Source: an uncultured Anaerolineae bacterium (GTDB lineage Bacteria > Chloroflexota > Anaerolineae > J036 > Brachytrichaceae). Taken from it: a stretch of 64,000 nt of DNA. The notes beneath the pieces were generated by a model. That model was given only the letters and a program-made list of their open reading frames with translations, had not been told where the DNA came from and did no database searches. Positions 42,506 through 52,123 of this stretch are shown one piece after another (the first letter of the stretch is position 1; each line of letters opens with the position of its first letter). A program made the translations under genes and the position numbers. Location: positions 62,001 to 126,000 of the forward strand of contig CALGMA010000019.1 in the NCBI GenBank assembly GCA_937959265.1. The letters run 5' to 3'.

Positions 42506-43663
42506 ATGGGCATGACGGAACACTTCGACGTAATCGTGATCGGCGCCGGCGTGATGGGCAGCGCTGCCGCTTATCACCTCGCTAAAGACGGCCAGCGTAC
42601 GCTGCTCATCGAGCGCTTCGAGATTGCCCACACCTTTGGCAGCTCACATGGTGAATCGCGCATCTTTCGCTTCGCCTACAACAACCCCGACTACGCCCGG
42701 CTGGCGATGCAGAGCTACCCCCATTGGCGCGCGCTCGAGGCCGACAGCGGCGAGCAATTGTTGGAAGTCATCGGTGGCCTCGACCTCGCGCATGAGCCGG
42801 TGCATTACCCCGACGTGGATGCCGTGGCCGACGCGCTGACTCAGGTTGGTGGGCGATTCGAGCGGCTGGACGCGGCGCAAATCGGCGCGCGCTATCCGCA
42901 GTGGCGCCTGGGCGACGCAGCGATCGCCGTGTTCTCGCCCGACTCCGGCTTCTTGCGCGCGACGCGCTGCGTGCAGGCCATGGTCACGCAAGCCGTCAAA
43001 TACGGCGCAGCGGTGCGCGAGCGCGAGGCGGTCAGCGTGATCGTCCCTGGCCGGCCGGTCGAAGTCATCACCGATGCCGGTCGTTATCACGCCGACAAGT
43101 TGATCATCACCGGTGGCGCCTGGATCAATGAGCTGATCCGATACGTCGGCCTACAGTTGCCGGTGCAGATCGAGCAGGAGCAGGTGACGTATTTCACGCT
43201 GCTGCGCAACGCAGAGAGCTTCCAGCGTGGCCGCTTCCCGATCTTCATTCACTGGCGCAGCCCGATCACCAGCTACGGCTTTCCGGTGATTGAGAAGTTG
43301 GGGATCAAAGTCGGCTTTCACCACGAGGGGTACTTCATTGATCCCGACGCGCCGCGCATGGCGCGCGATGAAACCACCCAGCGCGTGCTGGACTACGTGC
43401 GCGCACACCTGCCCGATGCCGCGGGCACGCCGTTTGAGCCGACCGCTTGCCTCTACACGACTACGCCGGATCAAGACTTCGTGATCGACTTCGCACCGGA
43501 CTTCGATAACGTCGTGATCTGCTCGGCCTGCAGCGGCCACGGCTTCAAGTTCGGCGCCGGCATTGGCCGCGCACTGGCCGACCTGGTGGAACATGGCGCC
43601 ACCGAGATGAACATCGGCCATGTGCGGCTGCGCCCATTCGCTATGGGATCCCCAGCTCAATGA
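42506..43663 (+). CDS. Sarcosine/N-methyltryptophan oxidase-like flavoprotein
   Basis: A 385-residue FAD amine oxidase of the monomeric sarcosine oxidase/SolA group. The dinucleotide motif is VIVIGAGVMGSAAAYHLA, followed by SSHGESRIFR and a C-terminal CSACSGHGFKFGAGIG block in which the first Cys is at the position used for covalent FAD. It would demethylate an N-methyl amino acid and give formaldehyde and peroxide. CGGAG precedes the ATG. It overlaps the convergent dinB-like gene by 23 bases. Confidence 0.88.
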   Translation: MGMTEHFDVIVIGAGVMGSAAAYHLAKDGQRTLLIERFEIAHTFGSSHGESRIFRFAYNNPDYARLAMQSYPHWRALEADSGEQLLEVIGGLDLAHEPVHYPDVDAVADALTQVGGRFERLDAAQIGARYPQWRLGDAAIAVFSPDSGFLRATRCVQAMVTQAVKYGAAVREREAVSVIVPGRPVEVITDAGRYHADKLIITGGAWINELIRYVGLQLPVQIEQEQVTYFTLLRNAESFQRGRFPIFIHWRSPITSYGFPVIEKLGIKVGFHHEGYFIDPDAPRMARDETTQRVLDYVRAHLPDAAGTPFEPTACLYTTTPDQDFVIDFAPDFDNVVICSACSGHGFKFGAGIGRALADLVEHGATEMNIGHVRLRPFAMGSPAQ

Positions 43664-44153
43664 GGTAGTAGATCAGGTCAATGTTGCCCGGCGAGTAGCC
43701 GAAATTGGTCAGGATTGCGGCGGCTTCGCTGCGGTGTTGCATGCCATGAAAGACCATGTGGGTGAGGCAATGCTCCACCGTGTGCTGCCGCGTCTGTGGG
43801 TTGACAATCGTCGTATAGGTCACCACGCGCGCAAGATCGTTGTCGCTCAAGCCGGCGACATACTCGCGCATGCGCTGTTCTTCCGTTTGCCAGCGAGTGA
43901 GCAGCGCTGACAGGTCGGGGAATTCGACCGGCTTCAATGCTGCAACAGGTGAAATGCCATGCTGCAGCCGCATGCGCCACGCCCATTCAGAACCCATGAT
44001 GTGGACGAGTGTGCCATGCAGGCTGCCTGCACTGAAGCCGGGGAGTTGAGGAGCGACAAATTGATCACTGCTCAGCTTGGCTGCCTGGTCGAGGATGCGT
44101 CGGTTAGCCCAGTAGTTGTAGTCAAGCAAAAGCTCGAGGTCTTTCGTGTTCAT
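43641..44153 (-). CDS. DinB-family protein
   Basis: A 170-residue four-helix-bundle protein of the DinB/YfiT group, which includes metal-dependent thiol transferases. Candidate metal histidines are in LVHIMGSEW and in HMVFHGMQHRSE. The N-terminal NYWANRRIL is typical. The substrate is unknown. Confidence 0.8.
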   Translation of the reverse strand: MNTKDLELLLDYNYWANRRILDQAAKLSSDQFVAPQLPGFSAGSLHGTLVHIMGSEWAWRMRLQHGISPVAALKPVEFPDLSALLTRWQTEEQRMREYVAGLSDNDLARVVTYTTIVNPQTRQHTVEHCLTHMVFHGMQHRSEAAAILTNFGYSPGNIDLIYYLIELGIP

Positions 44154-44165
44154 GCTGTTACTTTA
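44154..44165 (-). promoter_or_regulatory. Leaderless-type promoter of the DinB-family gene
   Basis: Minus-strand TGATAAAGT ends 6 bases before the start codon. Confidence 0.5.
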
Positions 44166-44236
44166 TCACTTCGTGTTTGCTAGCACAGCATTTTTGCAAA
44201 CGACGCTGCGCACAGAGCGGGTGCGGGAGCAGAGCG

Positions 44237-44422
44237 TCATTGCGCCAGGCGCAGCGAAACGGTGAACGTGCTGCCCTGCCCGCCCTCGCTGACGAAGCAG
44301 ATCGTTCTGCCTTGCGCCCATCACGGGCGCTCAAGGCCTGATATCCCTCGTGGGTGAGCGCGCTGCAGCATCTGCGCTACTTTGGGGTCATCCTCGACCA
44401 CCAACGCAGTGGGAACGCGCAT
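44237..44422 (-). pseudogene. Decayed receiver/histidine-kinase fragment
   Basis: Two recognisable pieces of a two-component protein remain. From ATG 44422 the frame reads MRVPTALVVEDDPKVAQMLQR, the start of a receiver domain; after a one-base frameshift a second frame continues LTHEGYQALSARDGR. From about 44300 a third piece reads SEGGQGSTFTVSLRLAQ and stop, the G2-box end of a histidine kinase ATPase domain. The phospho-acceptor site, the kinase core and most of the protein are deleted. It lies in a 516-bp gap with no intact gene. Confidence 0.7.
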
Positions 44423-44593
44423 AGGCTGATGGCTGTTCCGTCTCGATAAACTACGAAACGCTCCCGAGCTGTGCGGGAGTGAAACAATGGTGCGTCTGAC
44501 AGTGCGCGGTGAGCCGTTCCTGGAGCGAGGATGGGAGTGAGCTTAGACGCACTTGAAACGGACTACACTTAGAGCCTATCCGGAAATGCTTAT
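44423..44593 (+). other. Intergenic remainder before the DenD-like gene
   Basis: No credible ORF. The only structure is a short hairpin, CTCCCG/CGGGAG at 44461-44479, without a T tract. Confidence 0.35.
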
Positions 44594-44624
44594 GGGGCAG
44601 GCGAAGGCATTGTTTCGCCCACCC
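44594..44624. repeat. REP-like palindrome, decayed copy 4
   Basis: The sequence GGGGCAGGCGAAGGCA, then TGTTTCGCCCACCC, keeps the right arm and most of the centre of the other copies, but the left arm has changed. It lies 45 bases before the DenD-like start. Confidence 0.45.
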
Positions 44625-44669
44625 GAACGCACGTCGTGCTGCGCGTTTGCGGACAGATTCTTATCCACT

Positions 44670-45650
44670 ATGAACGTGCTCATTACGGGCGGCGGGGGAT
44701 TCCTCGGTCGCAAGCTGTGCGCAGCATTGCTGAAGCGCGGCGCGCTCACGGACGTAGAGGGCCAATTGCATCCCATCGCACGCATCCGCCTGTTCGATGT
44801 CGTTCCTACCGCAACTGCCGACCCGCGCGTCGAGTCGCTGATTGGCGATATCGCCAACACAGACGATGTGCGGGTGGCGCTCGGTGAAGATACCGACAGC
44901 GTGTTTCACCTGGCGGCCGTGGTCAGCGGCGAGGCCGAACGGAACTTCGACCTCGGCATGCGTGTGAACGTGGACGGCACGCGCGTGCTACTGGAAGCCT
45001 GCCGCGCCCTGGGGCGATCGAAAGGTTATTCGCCCAAAGTGATCTTCACCAGCTCGCTGGCAGTGTTCGGCGGCCCGTTGCCCGATCCCGTGCCAGATGA
45101 GTGGCCGCTCATGCCACAGAGCAGCTACGGTGCCCAAAAGGCCATTGGCGAATTGCTGCTGAACGACATGAGCCGCAAAGGCTTCATAGATGGCCGCGCG
45201 CTGCGCCTGCCGACCATCTGCGTGCGGCCGGGCCGCCCGAACAAGGCCGCCTCGTCATTCCTGAGCAGCATCATCCGCGAACCGCTGAGCGGCCTCGAGG
45301 CGATCTGCCCGGTCGAGCCAAGCCTGCGCGTCTGGCTGCTCTCGCCACGCCGCGCTATCGAGAACCTGATCTTGGCGCACGAGCTGCCGGCGACGGCCTT
45401 CATCCATACACGTTCGATCAACGTTCCCGGCTTGAGTGTGCGCGTCGGCGAGATGGTGCAGGCGCTGCGCGACGTCGCTGGCGACGACGTGGCAAATTGC
45501 GTGCACTTCCAGCGCGACGAAGCTATTGAGCGCATTGTGGCGAGCTGGCCGGCAGCGTTCACTGCAACGTTTGGCCGTGCGCTCGGTATGCAGGCCGACC
45601 CGGATTTCGCCAGCATCGTGCGGGCTTACCTCGAGGATGAATGCCGATAG
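44670..45650 (+). CDS. Extended SDR, D-erythronate dehydrogenase-like
   Basis: A 326-residue NAD-dependent SDR resembling DenD. The cofactor motif is ITGGGGFLGRKL, with HLAAVVSGEAE, the serine region IFTSSLAVFGG and the catalytic YGAQKAIGELL. The LRLPTICVRPGRPNKAASSFLSSIIREPL stretch is typical of the DenD group. ATG 44670 matches the family start. No erythronate operon is adjacent, so the real substrate is uncertain. Confidence 0.82.
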   Translation: MNVLITGGGGFLGRKLCAALLKRGALTDVEGQLHPIARIRLFDVVPTATADPRVESLIGDIANTDDVRVALGEDTDSVFHLAAVVSGEAERNFDLGMRVNVDGTRVLLEACRALGRSKGYSPKVIFTSSLAVFGGPLPDPVPDEWPLMPQSSYGAQKAIGELLLNDMSRKGFIDGRALRLPTICVRPGRPNKAASSFLSSIIREPLSGLEAICPVEPSLRVWLLSPRRAIENLILAHELPATAFIHTRSINVPGLSVRVGEMVQALRDVAGDDVANCVHFQRDEAIERIVASWPAAFTATFGRALGMQADPDFASIVRAYLEDECR

Positions 45651-45659
45651 AATGCGCCT
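45648..45659 (+). promoter_or_regulatory. Leaderless-type promoter of metH
   Basis: TAGAAT (45648-45653) ends 6 bases before ATG 45660 and overlaps the DenD-like stop codon. It supports 45660 over the second ATG at 45687. Confidence 0.4.
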
Positions 45660-48600
45660 ATGTCGAGTAAGCTCGCAGAGGCGCCCATGCCTAAACCACC
45701 GATCACTGCACTCCTGGAGCAACGCATCCTCGTGCTGGACGGCGCGATGGGCACGATGATCCAGCGCTACCAGCTGCAGGAAGAGGACTATCGCGGCGAC
45801 CGCTTCTGTGACCATCCTGTTGAGCTGAAGAACAACAACGAGGCGCTCAACCTGACGCGGCCGGAGATCATCCTCGACATCCACCGCCAGTATCTCGAAG
45901 CTGGCGCCGATGTCATCGAGACGAATACGTTCAACGCCCAGGCCATTAGCATGGCCGATTTCGGCATGTCCGACCCAGCACTGATCCGCGAGATCAACCT
46001 GGCTGCGGCACGGCTGGCGCAGCAAGCCGCCGACGAGTTTGTGCGGCGCAACCCATCGCGGCCACGCTACGTAGCCGGCGCGCTCGGGCCGATGAACCGT
46101 ACCCTCTCGCTCAGCCCGGATGTGAATGATCCCGGCTACCGCGCCGTCACCTTCGACCAGGTGATGCAGGCGTATTACGATCAGGCTAGAGCGCTCATCG
46201 AAGGTGGCGTGGATTTATTGTTGCCGGAGACGACGTTCGACACACTCAACCTCAAGGCTGCGTTATTCGCCATCCAGAAGCTGTTCGCCGAGGGTATGCG
46301 GCGCGTGCCGGTGATGGCCAGCGTGACGATCACCGACCAGAGCGGTCGCACGCTGAGCGGCCAAACGGTGGAGGCGTTCTGGGCCAGCATCCACCGTGCG
46401 CCGCTCATCAGTATGGGCATCAACTGTGCGCTGGGGCCGGACGAGATGCGCCCGTACATCGAGGCGATGGCGAAGACCACACAGACCTACGTGTCGTGCT
46501 ATCCCAACGCTGGCCTGCCCAATGCCTTCGGCGGCTACGACATGACGCCGCAAAAGTTTGCCGACGCCGTGGGCGAGTTCGCTCAAGAAGGCTGGGTGAA
46601 TGTCCTTGGCGGCTGCTGCGGCACCACGCCGGACCATATCGCTGCTGTCTGCCAGGCGATCAAAGGCGCGCGCCCGCACGCGCGCAATCGCCCGACGCAT
46701 CGCACATACTTCAGCGGGCTTGAACTGCTCGCCATCGAGGGGGACAAGGCAACGTCGAACGAGGCTGGCGGGCCTGCTCAATCTGCGATTCTGAATTCCC
46801 GATTCCTGTTGATCGGCGAACGCACCAACGTCACCGGCTCGCCCAAATTCGCCAAGCTCATCAAGGAGGGCAAATTTGAGGAGGCGCTGGGCATCGCCCG
46901 ACAGCAGGTGGAGAACGGCGCGAACATCCTCGACGTGAACTTCGACGAGGGCATGTTGGATGGCGAGGCGTGCATGACCAAGTTCCTCAACTTGCTCATG
47001 GCCGAGCCGGACATCGCGCGCGTGCCGATCATGATTGACAGCTCCAAGTGGAGCGTGATCGAGGCGGGTTTGAAATGCGTGCAGGGCAAGTGCATCGTCA
47101 ACTCGATCTCACTCAAGGAAGGCGAGGCGGTCTTCAAGCATCACGCCGAGATCATCAAGCGCTTCGGCGCCGGCGTGGTGGTGATGGCCTTCGAAGAGCG
47201 CGGGCAAGCCGACACCTTCGAGCGCAAGATCGAAATCTGCAAGCGCGCTTATGACATTTTGATGCATGAGGTGGGCTTCCCGCCCGAGGACATCATCTTC
47301 GACCCCAACGTGCTGACCGTGGCGACGGGGATTGAAGAACACAACAACTACGCGGTGGACTTCATCCGCGCGACGCGCTGGATCAAAGAGAACCTGCCCG
47401 GCGCAAAAGTCAGCGGCGGCATTAGCAACATCTCGTTCAGCTTTCGCGGCAACAACAAAGTGCGCGAAGCCATGCATAGCGCCTTCCTGTATCACGCCAT
47501 CCGCGCCGGTTTGGACATGGGCATCGTCAACGCTGGACAGCTCGCCGTGTACGATGACATCCCTAAAGACTTGTTGGAGCGCGTTGAAGACGTGCTGCTC
47601 AACCGCCGGCCGGACGCAACCGAGCGCCTGATTGCTTTCGCGCAGGCCATGAAGCAATCGGAAGAAGGTTCTCCCCGCTCGTCGAGCGACGACGGCCAAT
47701 CTGCCTCCGGCTGGCGCGCCTTGGACGTGGACAAGCGGCTGGAGCATGCGCTGGTCAACGGCATCGCTGACTTCATCGAAGCCGATGTGTTAGAGGCGCT
47801 GGCGCGCTACGGCAGGCCGCTCGCCGTCATCGAGGGGCCGCTGATGGCCGGCATGAACGTGGTCGGTGACCTGTTTGGCGCGGGCAAGATGTTCCTACCG
47901 CAGGTGGTGAAAAGCGCGCGGGTGATGAAGAAGGCGGTCGCCGTCCTGGAGCCGTATATCAAAGGCGAACGCCAGGCTGCTGCCTCAGCCGACCTGCGCG
48001 AAACGGAAGCCGACAGTCCCGAGTTGAAGGCGTCGAAGGCCAAGATCGTGCTTGCGACGGTCAAAGGTGACGTGCACGACATCGGCAAGAACATCGTGGG
48101 GGTGGTGCTGGGCTGCAACAACTATGAAGTGCACGACCTGGGCGTGATGGTGCCGGCGGAGAAGATCCTGAAGACGGCCCGTGAGATCGGCGCCGACATG
48201 GTCGGCCTGAGCGGCTTGATCACCCCTTCGCTCGATGAGATGGTGCATGTGGCGCGTGAGATGCAGCGCGAAGGGTTTGCCGTGCCGTTGCTCATCGGCG
48301 GCGCGACGACCAGCAAGGCGCACACCGCGTTGAAGATCGCGCCGACATACTCGCAGCCGGTCGTGCATGTGCTCGACGCCAGCCGCGCCGTCGGCGTGGT
48401 CGGTGCGCTGGCCAGCGCCGACCTGCGCGACGCCTTCATCAACCAGAACGCCGAAGAGCAGGCGAAGCTACGCGAGCAATTCGCCGGCAGAGGCGACCGC
48501 CGGCCCCTGCTTCCCATCGCCGAGGCGCGTCGGCGGCGCTTCCGCTGGACGCCGGAATCGCACGACTTCGCCAGCGAGCCGGCCTTCATCGGCGTGCGGG

Positions 48601-49589
48601 TGATCGAGCCGGCGCACATGCCGCTGCGTGAGCTTGCCGACTACATTGATTGGACGCCCTTCTTCCAGGCCTGGGAGCTGGCCGGACGCTTCCCCGATAT
48701 TTTGAGTGATCCCGTCGTCGGTGAACAGGCGCGCAGACTTTATGAGGACACGCAGACGCTCCTTAAGCGCCTGATTCAGGCCGATCTCACCCATCGGGCC
48801 AGCACTCACCGGCGCGGTCATGCCGAGCCATCTGCCGATCCCTCGCCCCGGATTACCGCGCGCGGCGTCTATGGCCTATTCCCGGCCAACAGTGTCGGCG
48901 ACGACATCGAAGTGTATGCCGACGAATCGCGAACCACAGTGCTCACCACCTTCCACACCTTGCGTCAGCAACATGACAAGTCGGGCGAGGCAGCAAAGGA
49001 CGAGGCGCTCAACGCGCATGCTTCATTGCATCGTTACAACCTTGCCCTGGCCGACTTCGTCGCGACTAAGGAGAGCGGCGTAGTGGACTACATCGGCACG
49101 TTTGCCGTGAGCATTCATGGCGCCAAAGAGATGGCCGATGCGTTCAAGGCTGCCGGTGATGACTACAGCGCTATCCTAGTCGAAGCACTAGCCGACCGGT
49201 TGGCCGAAGCGTTTGCCGAGCGCCTGCACAAACACGCCCGCGACGATATGGGCTATGGCCTGAGCGAACGGTTCACGAATGACGATCTGATCGCCGAGAA
49301 GTATCGTGGCATCCGGCCGGCACCGGGCTACCCCGCCTGCCCTGATCATACCGAGAAACGACTGATCTGGGCGCTGCTGGAAGTGGAGCAGCACACCGGC
49401 ACAACGCTGACCGAGAGCTGCGCCATGTTGCCGGCCAGCAGTGTCAGCGGATGGTATTTCTTCCATCCGCAGGCCCGCTATTTCGGCGTGGGCAAAATCG
49501 GTCGTGATCAGGTCGAGGACTACGCGCGGCGCAAAGGCATGAGCGTCGAGGAAGTCGAGCGCTGGTTGCGGCCCAACCTCGGTTACTAA
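45660..49589 (+). CDS. metH: Cobalamin-dependent methionine synthase
   Basis: Transfers methyl from methyl-tetrahydrofolate to homocysteine through cobalamin. All four modules are present in 1309 residues: the homocysteine domain with [10 protein letters not shown] and zinc cysteines in INCALG and GGCCGTTP; the folate domain from [14 protein letters not shown]; the B12 domain with the base-off histidine in DVHDIGKN; and the C-terminal reactivation domain with [15 protein letters not shown] and [14 protein letters not shown] polar insertion (around residues 660-680) separates the folate and cap regions. It links to glyA, gcvT and metY in one-carbon flow. No B12 riboswitch is visible upstream. 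Confidence 0.97.
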   Translation: MSSKLAEAPMPKPPITALLEQRILVLDGAMGTMIQRYQLQEEDYRGDRFCDHPVELKNNNEALNLTRPEIILDIHRQYLEAGADVIETNTFNAQAISMADFGMSDPALIREINLAAARLAQQAADEFVRRNPSRPRYVAGALGPMNRTLSLSPDVNDPGYRAVTFDQVMQAYYDQARALIEGGVDLLLPETTFDTLNLKAALFAIQKLFAEGMRRVPVMASVTITDQSGRTLSGQTVEAFWASIHRAPLISMGINCALGPDEMRPYIEAMAKTTQTYVSCYPNAGLPNAFGGYDMTPQKFADAVGEFAQEGWVNVLGGCCGTTPDHIAAVCQAIKGARPHARNRPTHRTYFSGLELLAIEGDKATSNEAGGPAQSAILNSRFLLIGERTNVTGSPKFAKLIKEGKFEEALGIARQQVENGANILDVNFDEGMLDGEACMTKFLNLLMAEPDIARVPIMIDSSKWSVIEAGLKCVQGKCIVNSISLKEGEAVFKHHAEIIKRFGAGVVVMAFEERGQADTFERKIEICKRAYDILMHEVGFPPEDIIFDPNVLTVATGIEEHNNYAVDFIRATRWIKENLPGAKVSGGISNISFSFRGNNKVREAMHSAFLYHAIRAGLDMGIVNAGQLAVYDDIPKDLLERVEDVLLNRRPDATERLIAFAQAMKQSEEGSPRSSSDDGQSASGWRALDVDKRLEHALVNGIADFIEADVLEALARYGRPLAVIEGPLMAGMNVVGDLFGAGKMFLPQVVKSARVMKKAVAVLEPYIKGERQAAASADLRETEADSPELKASKAKIVLATVKGDVHDIGKNIVGVVLGCNNYEVHDLGVMVPAEKILKTAREIGADMVGLSGLITPSLDEMVHVAREMQREGFAVPLLIGGATTSKAHTALKIAPTYSQPVVHVLDASRAVGVVGALASADLRDAFINQNAEEQAKLREQFAGRGDRRPLLPIAEARRRRFRWTPESHDFASEPAFIGVRVIEPAHMPLRELADYIDWTPFFQAWELAGRFPDILSDPVVGEQARRLYEDTQTLLKRLIQADLTHRASTHRRGHAEPSADPSPRITARGVYGLFPANSVGDDIEVYADESRTTVLTTFHTLRQQHDKSGEAAKDEALNAHASLHRYNLALADFVATKESGVVDYIGTFAVSIHGAKEMADAFKAAGDDYSAILVEALADRLAEAFAERLHKHARDDMGYGLSERFTNDDLIAEKYRGIRPAPGYPACPDHTEKRLIWALLEVEQHTGTTLTESCAMLPASSVSGWYFFHPQARYFGVGKIGRDQVEDYARRKGMSVEEVERWLRPNLGY

Positions 49590-49596
49590 ACTATGG

Positions 49597-49905
49597 ATGA
49601 GCAAACGGATCGGCCAAGCCTGCGATCGGTTGAAGGAAGCGCGCTTAACGTTGTGGGAGGCTGCAGAGAAGGCAATGTGCGCCCGGCTGAATTTGGAAAA
49701 GGAGCGCGCGGCACGGCTGATGACGGGTGAGATCGTCGGCAAGAACGAGAGTGAACGCGAAGCGCGGGCGCGCGAGCTGCTTCACGCGCTCTATGAGGCT
49801 GTCGAGATCGCAGAGGCCGAAGAGCGCCACGCTCGATTGGCGTTCGATCTAGCGAAGCTGGAAGTCGAACGCGTCGAAGCCGTTCTCCGCTGGTTGAAAA
49901 GCTGA
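49597..49905 (+). CDS. Small helical hypothetical protein, 102 aa
   Basis: Not recognised. Nearly all residues are Ala, Glu, Arg or Leu with heptad-like spacing, so it is probably a single coiled coil. It starts 7 bases after metH and may be on its transcript. It converges with the FecR-like gene. Confidence 0.5.
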   Translation: MSKRIGQACDRLKEARLTLWEAAEKAMCARLNLEKERAARLMTGEIVGKNESEREARARELLHALYEAVEIAEAEERHARLAFDLAKLEVERVEAVLRWLKS

Positions 49906-49915
49906 GCCGCGCCGA

Positions 49916-51223
49916 TCACTCAGGTTTAGGCTGCTGGATGATGCGCGTGATGTTGCCGGCGGCATCGGCTGCGGTGATGACGACTGGGCTGTTTGTCGCG
50001 GGCGCATTGACTTCGAACGAGAAAGCGCCATCCGGCTTCAGCTCGACTGCTCTGCCATTCACCCATACGCGCGCGCCGGTCTCTGTCCGCCCGGAGATGT
50101 GTAATACGTCGCCGTTGTGCAGGATACGCGTGATTACGAGCGTTGGTGCAGTGCGATCAACAACGATCTCGATCGGCTGTGAAGGGGTGCTGGATCGGCC
50201 GTCGGGCGCGGTCTGGCTGAAGCGCAGCACCCGCGAGCCTTCGATCAACGGCAGCCAGTCTTTGACCCAGCCGGCGTCATCGGCGATGTAGCGTGCGAAC
50301 TGCTTGCCGGAATACGCTTCTTCCACGATCAGTGTCGCGCGTGGGAAGATGCGTGCGCTGAACGGCACGCGTGGTACATTGCTGATCACCCGATCTTCGA
50401 TGCGGGTCTGGAACGCTACGTGTGGCGTTTGCAGCTCGACCTTGAGCGGCGCCTTCGGCCTGAGATGCACCTGTTCGCCGGTGGATACGTCTACCCGACC
50501 TGCGTCGTTGGCGACGACGACCCAACCCTCATCGGTGAACTCGCTCACGCTGGTGTCGTGCTCGGTGCGCATGCGGAAGCGCGTGCCCTTCACAGTCGCC
50601 GAACCGGCGACCGTCTCGACGCGGAACTTGACTGCGCCATCGGGCGATGGCGTGACGGCGACGGCGATCTCCCCCTGGATGAGCACGAAGCCTTCGTGGG
50701 CGGACAAAATCCGCAGCCGCGTCCCTGGCGCTACAACGGTCTGTGAACCGCTATCGAACGTGATCGTCACCGATGTGCTGGCGAAGAGTTCGTCGCCCTG
50801 GTGGAGCGCATAGGATTGCCAATCTGCGGCCGGACGGACAATGCTCCAAGTCACACCCAATGGGCCATAACGCATCTCTTTCAGCGCAGCCCGTCCGGTA
50901 AAAGAGGCATACGCGGGGATGCGTGCGCCACCAAACGAGAGATAGGCGATGCAGAGGCAGATGCACGCTGTGAGCGCCGACAGGGTAGCGAACGTCTCTG
51001 GTGAGAGTAGACGGGTCAGGGCGAGTTCAAACTCGGCGCGTCGCTGTATGCGGCGAAGCTGTTCGGCCCTCAGCCGCGCTGCCTCTGTAAGCAATGTGGC
51101 GAGCACGGCTGCGCGCCGCGCCGCGCTCAACGTCAGTGCACGCCGTGCCGATTCGGAAAGCGCTTGTTCTACAAAGTTTGCATCGCCCCAGCGGCCGCGG
51201 CTAGGTGGTTGATAAATCGTCAC
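49916..51223 (-). CDS. FecR-domain membrane protein with Ig-like C-terminus
   Basis: A 435-residue single-pass protein. Residues 1-75 are a charged helical cytoplasmic part, 77-98 a membrane helix, about 130-255 a FecR domain (GDELFASTSVTITFDSGSQTVVAPGTRL, then VETVAGSATVKGTRFRM), and 300-435 two beta-sandwich repeats resembling bacterial Ig or glucodextranase-B folds (TAPTLVITRIL, VWVNGRAVEL). The GTG start overlaps the sigma factor stop by 4 bases. It is a likely anti-sigma or sensor partner of that factor. Confidence 0.75.
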   Translation of the reverse strand: MTIYQPPSRGRWGDANFVEQALSESARRALTLSAARRAAVLATLLTEAARLRAEQLRRIQRRAEFELALTRLLSPETFATLSALTACICLCIAYLSFGGARIPAYASFTGRAALKEMRYGPLGVTWSIVRPAADWQSYALHQGDELFASTSVTITFDSGSQTVVAPGTRLRILSAHEGFVLIQGEIAVAVTPSPDGAVKFRVETVAGSATVKGTRFRMRTEHDTSVSEFTDEGWVVVANDAGRVDVSTGEQVHLRPKAPLKVELQTPHVAFQTRIEDRVISNVPRVPFSARIFPRATLIVEEAYSGKQFARYIADDAGWVKDWLPLIEGSRVLRFSQTAPDGRSSTPSQPIEIVVDRTAPTLVITRILHNGDVLHISGRTETGARVWVNGRAVELKPDGAFSFEVNAPATNSPVVITAADAAGNITRIIQQPKPE

Positions 51224-51828
51224 GATCGAATGTCCATTTCGGCTAGTCGCCGCCTGAGTTCAGCGCGACCTCGGGTGATCAGCAACTCCGCTCTACGCCG
51301 GGTGATCCGCATTGTCATGGCCACATCATCCACGCGCAGACCGTTCACATAGCGCAGCGTCAGGGCCTGGCGTTGTTCCTCGGGCAACGCTGCAAGAGCG
51401 CGACGCACGAGCATGATATCCTGCTCGCTCACGACGTCTTCTTCGACGTCAGCCGAGACATCGCCTACGAATGACACCTCATCGTTCGACATGTTCTCGA
51501 TGTTTTCTTCACGCCTGTTCATTACCTGCCGCCGGCGTAGCGCATCCACAGCCTTGTAATGCGCAATGCGCAGGATCCATGTGCTCAAGCTGGACTCGCC
51601 GCGGTAGTCCTTCGCCGATTTCAGCACACCGATGAACGTCTCCTGGACGACGTCTTGCAGGTCCTCTTCGTTGATGTCGGGCACGGTGTGCACGATGTAG
51701 CGAGACACAGCCGGCTCATAATCGTAGAAGAGCTGCGTTACCGCGCTTTGGTCATTGGCGACAACCCGCTTGATCAGGGCGAGTTCGTCGGCGCGCTTCG
51801 TGTTCCTGCTGGAATTGTCGTCCTGCAT
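51220..51828 (-). CDS. ECF-family RNA polymerase sigma factor
   Basis: A 202-residue extracytoplasmic-function sigma factor. Region 2 includes DLQDVVQETFIGVLKSAKDYRGES with LSTWILRIAHYKAVDALRRR, and region 4 has LPEEQRQALTLRYVNGLRVDDVA. An acidic 30-residue linker sits between them. The gene overlaps the FecR-like gene (GTGA), a typical sigma/anti-sigma pair. The upstream region carries tandem repeats and a palindrome. Confidence 0.92.
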   Translation of the reverse strand: MQDDNSSRNTKRADELALIKRVVANDQSAVTQLFYDYEPAVSRYIVHTVPDINEEDLQDVVQETFIGVLKSAKDYRGESSLSTWILRIAHYKAVDALRRRQVMNRREENIENMSNDEVSFVGDVSADVEEDVVSEQDIMLVRRALAALPEEQRQALTLRYVNGLRVDDVAMTMRITRRRAELLITRGRAELRRRLAEMDIRS

Positions 51829-51865
51829 TGGCGAGTCTGCACTGCAAATAACTAGTTAAGCTTGC

Positions 51866-51887
51866 AAACGCAACTTAAACGCAATTT
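51866..51887. promoter_or_regulatory. 11-bp tandem direct repeats upstream of the sigma gene
   Basis: AAACGCAACTT and AAACGCAATTT follow each other without a gap. An 11-bp period is one helical turn and is the arrangement bound by OmpR/PhoB-type winged helices. A protein with such a domain is encoded divergently at 52120. Confidence 0.45.
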
Positions 51888-51893
51888 ATTGCG
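51880..51893. promoter_or_regulatory. Palindrome in the sigma/regulator intergenic region
   Basis: CGCAAT-TT-ATTGCG is a perfect 6-2-6 inverted repeat that overlaps the second direct repeat. It is a candidate operator for either divergent gene. Confidence 0.35.
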
Positions 51894-51946
51894 ATGAAGA
51901 GAATGTCGTCTGTTGATGTAACTTCATTATCGTCTCGACAAGCTAG

Positions 51947-52123
51947 ATGCAGATTCACCCTCACGAAGCGACTATCTCAACGAGCAAAGCCATTCTGACA
52001 TCGCTCATGGAGCTGGTGACAATGTACGAGGTGCTTGGCGTGCATGAGAAACCGAACGGTGTCTGGAAGAGTGTTACGCGATGCATGGCTTCGATTTGTT
52101 TAGGAGTTATCCAAGAAAAATGA
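51947..52123 (+). CDS. Possible 58-aa ORF coupled to the regulator
   Basis: An ATG-initiated frame of 58 codons whose TGA overlaps the ATG at 52120 (ATGA). The product has no known motif and no good ribosome binding site. It overlaps the alternative longer start (52081) of the regulator, so it may be only leader sequence. Confidence 0.25.
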   Translation: MQIHPHEATISTSKAILTSLMELVTMYEVLGVHEKPNGVWKSVTRCMASICLGVIQEK

